Of a stretch of 64,000 nt of DNA, positions 62,792 through 64,000 are shown piece after piece. Source of the stretch: Atrichornis clamosus (taxonomy: Eukaryota; Chordata; Aves; Passeriformes; Menuridae); the NCBI GenBank assembly GCA_013400975.1, contig WBMZ01011388.1:1-64000 (forward strand), read 5' to 3'. The position numbers and the translations under genes were made by a program. The notes beneath the pieces are model-generated. The model ran no database searches and was not told the origin of the DNA. It saw nothing but the letters and a program-made list of their open reading frames with translations. How positions within the stretch are numbered: position 1 is the first letter of the stretch; each line of letters begins with the position of its first letter.

Positions 62792-62808
62792 GTGTTTGTT
62801 TCAGGATG
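62792..62808 (+). CDS. ACYP2: ACYP2 exon 2, 17-nt microexon with catalytic Arg
   Basis: Between a strong acceptor (ttttcttttctag) and a strong donor (GTAAGG) lie 17 bases. With the G left by exon 1 they encode GVCFRM, residues 24-29. This completes the acylphosphatase loop GRVQGVCFR, whose Arg (residue 28 here, Arg23 in mature-enzyme numbering) binds the substrate phosphate. Reading through the donor gives unrelated sequence, so the exon must end here. The following segment (YTEEEAR in chicken) is not found in the window. Confidence 0.88.
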
Positions 62809-64000
62809 GTAAGGCAATGCTGGATTTACCAGCTATATTTTATAGGATAATATTTCCAGTGCTAAAAATATAGCAGCGGGTCTGTAGAGTGTAAATATAT
62901 CCAACCTGAACTGTGAGTGCTTGGTTAGATGGTTAAGTACTGCGAGTAAATTTAAAAGGAGAAATATGGTTTAATATCAAAATGGATTTTTAAAAGCTTA
63001 CTAATGTATTGTTTGTGTAATATCTAAAGATTGTGGTTTGGATTACTTGTGGTATAACAGCCACAAGAATGTTGTAAACCCTTAATCTTTAGAAAGGTTA
63101 AATCTGAAGTTCTTGATCTTGGCTCCTGAAACAAGGTATTTCAGTTTAATTTTTCCAATGGTAATTTAGATACCTGTATTTAAGGAAGCTTACTGTGGAA
63201 AAATGTGCTTGCAAGTAGGCAGGTGACTGAATGTGCAGCAGGTGGTCTTGAATTTCACAGAAACCCAGGAAACAAGAGGACACATCTAAAACAAGAACAG
63301 GTTTTGGTCTGAAATAGTGGACCATGCTTTTAATATTAAACCTAGAAGTTTGTGTGTAGTTTGTGTTGTGAAATAGTGCCAAATGGAAATGAGTAGAGGA
63401 TTACAGTAGAGTATGCCTTTGCTGTGCCTTGTTTTGAGCTGACCTGAAGCCCTGTGAACACCACACTAGTGCCAGTCCTGAGGAGCAGATTTGCATTTTC
63501 ATACTTCTGGGCAAATTAGTAGGGAGAAGCTGTTCTTAGTCATCTTGGAAGACACTCTTCATACTTAGTAACACTTTTTCTTTGGCTAAATCTCCCCAAA
63601 ACATGTTTTGTCTTTTGGAACGGAGTTGTAAAGACCTGAAGTTTGGCTCTTGATATTAAAATAACTGTCTGAAAAGGCTGATAATGCAGTGTGTGTGTTT
63701 GGGGACACATATTCTAAAATGCTTGGTGGCTCTTTCTCACCAAAACATTGAAAATTCTGAGAATTTTCTGTTAGAACCACCAGGTTGTTGATGTTCTGTA
63801 ATCCAAGATAAAAACCATGGGCCATGTTAATTTAATACCTTTTTAATAGATGTGCAAGAAGCAAAACAGGAGGTACTTTCAATGCAAATAAATTTATTAA
63901 TGAAATTATGGCTAAAAATGTTTTTATTGTCCTACATTGAACAAAAATTTAATGTATTTCTGCAAGACAGGCTTTTTGTTCCCTGCCATTTCAGCATTCA
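62809..64000 (+). other. ACYP2: ACYP2 intron 2, 5' part
   Basis: A+T-rich intron to the end of the window, with no further ACYP2 exon and no recognised repeat. Confidence 0.8.

Overview
The window is nuclear DNA of a bird. It has long intron-rich genes, CR1 LINE 3' ends carrying the avian ATTCTATGA-type tail, CpG-island promoters, and an LTR end of the kind common in songbirds. That last point makes a passerine my best guess, but the LTR family is recalled rather than searched. I found no bacterial, CRISPR or operon-type content.

Layout: positions 1-125 are the edge of a CpG island. From gene order known in vertebrates it is probably the GPR75 promoter, but no coding sequence is visible. A CR1 copy (226-715) and about 4 kb without recognisable genes follow. 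PSME4 (proteasome activator PA200) then fills 4.8-49.3 kb on the minus strand. I could trace it completely: 46 coding exons, every splice phase compatible, no internal stop, 1,820 residues, ending in the gate-opening tail YYA. The 3' UTR and a poly(A) signal at 4865-4870 close it. Two introns use GC donors, and a 57-bp tandem duplication at the end of exon 40 has produced a second in-frame donor.

The PSME4 CpG island (48.9-50.1 kb) holds a near-perfect 34-unit 11-bp minisatellite directly upstream of the gene. On the far side lies a 51-codon plus-strand ORF of unknown function, which is the best candidate here for something undescribed. About 12 kb of intergenic DNA follows, with one CR1 and no recognised gene.

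ACYP2 (muscle-type acylphosphatase) begins at 62,129 on the plus strand, behind a degenerate GC-rich repeat. Exon 1 and a 17-nt microexon carrying the catalytic arginine are present; the rest lies beyond the window. PSME4 and ACYP2 are head to head, the known vertebrate arrangement. The two genes are not known to share a pathway: one caps the 20S proteasome, the other hydrolyses acyl phosphates.
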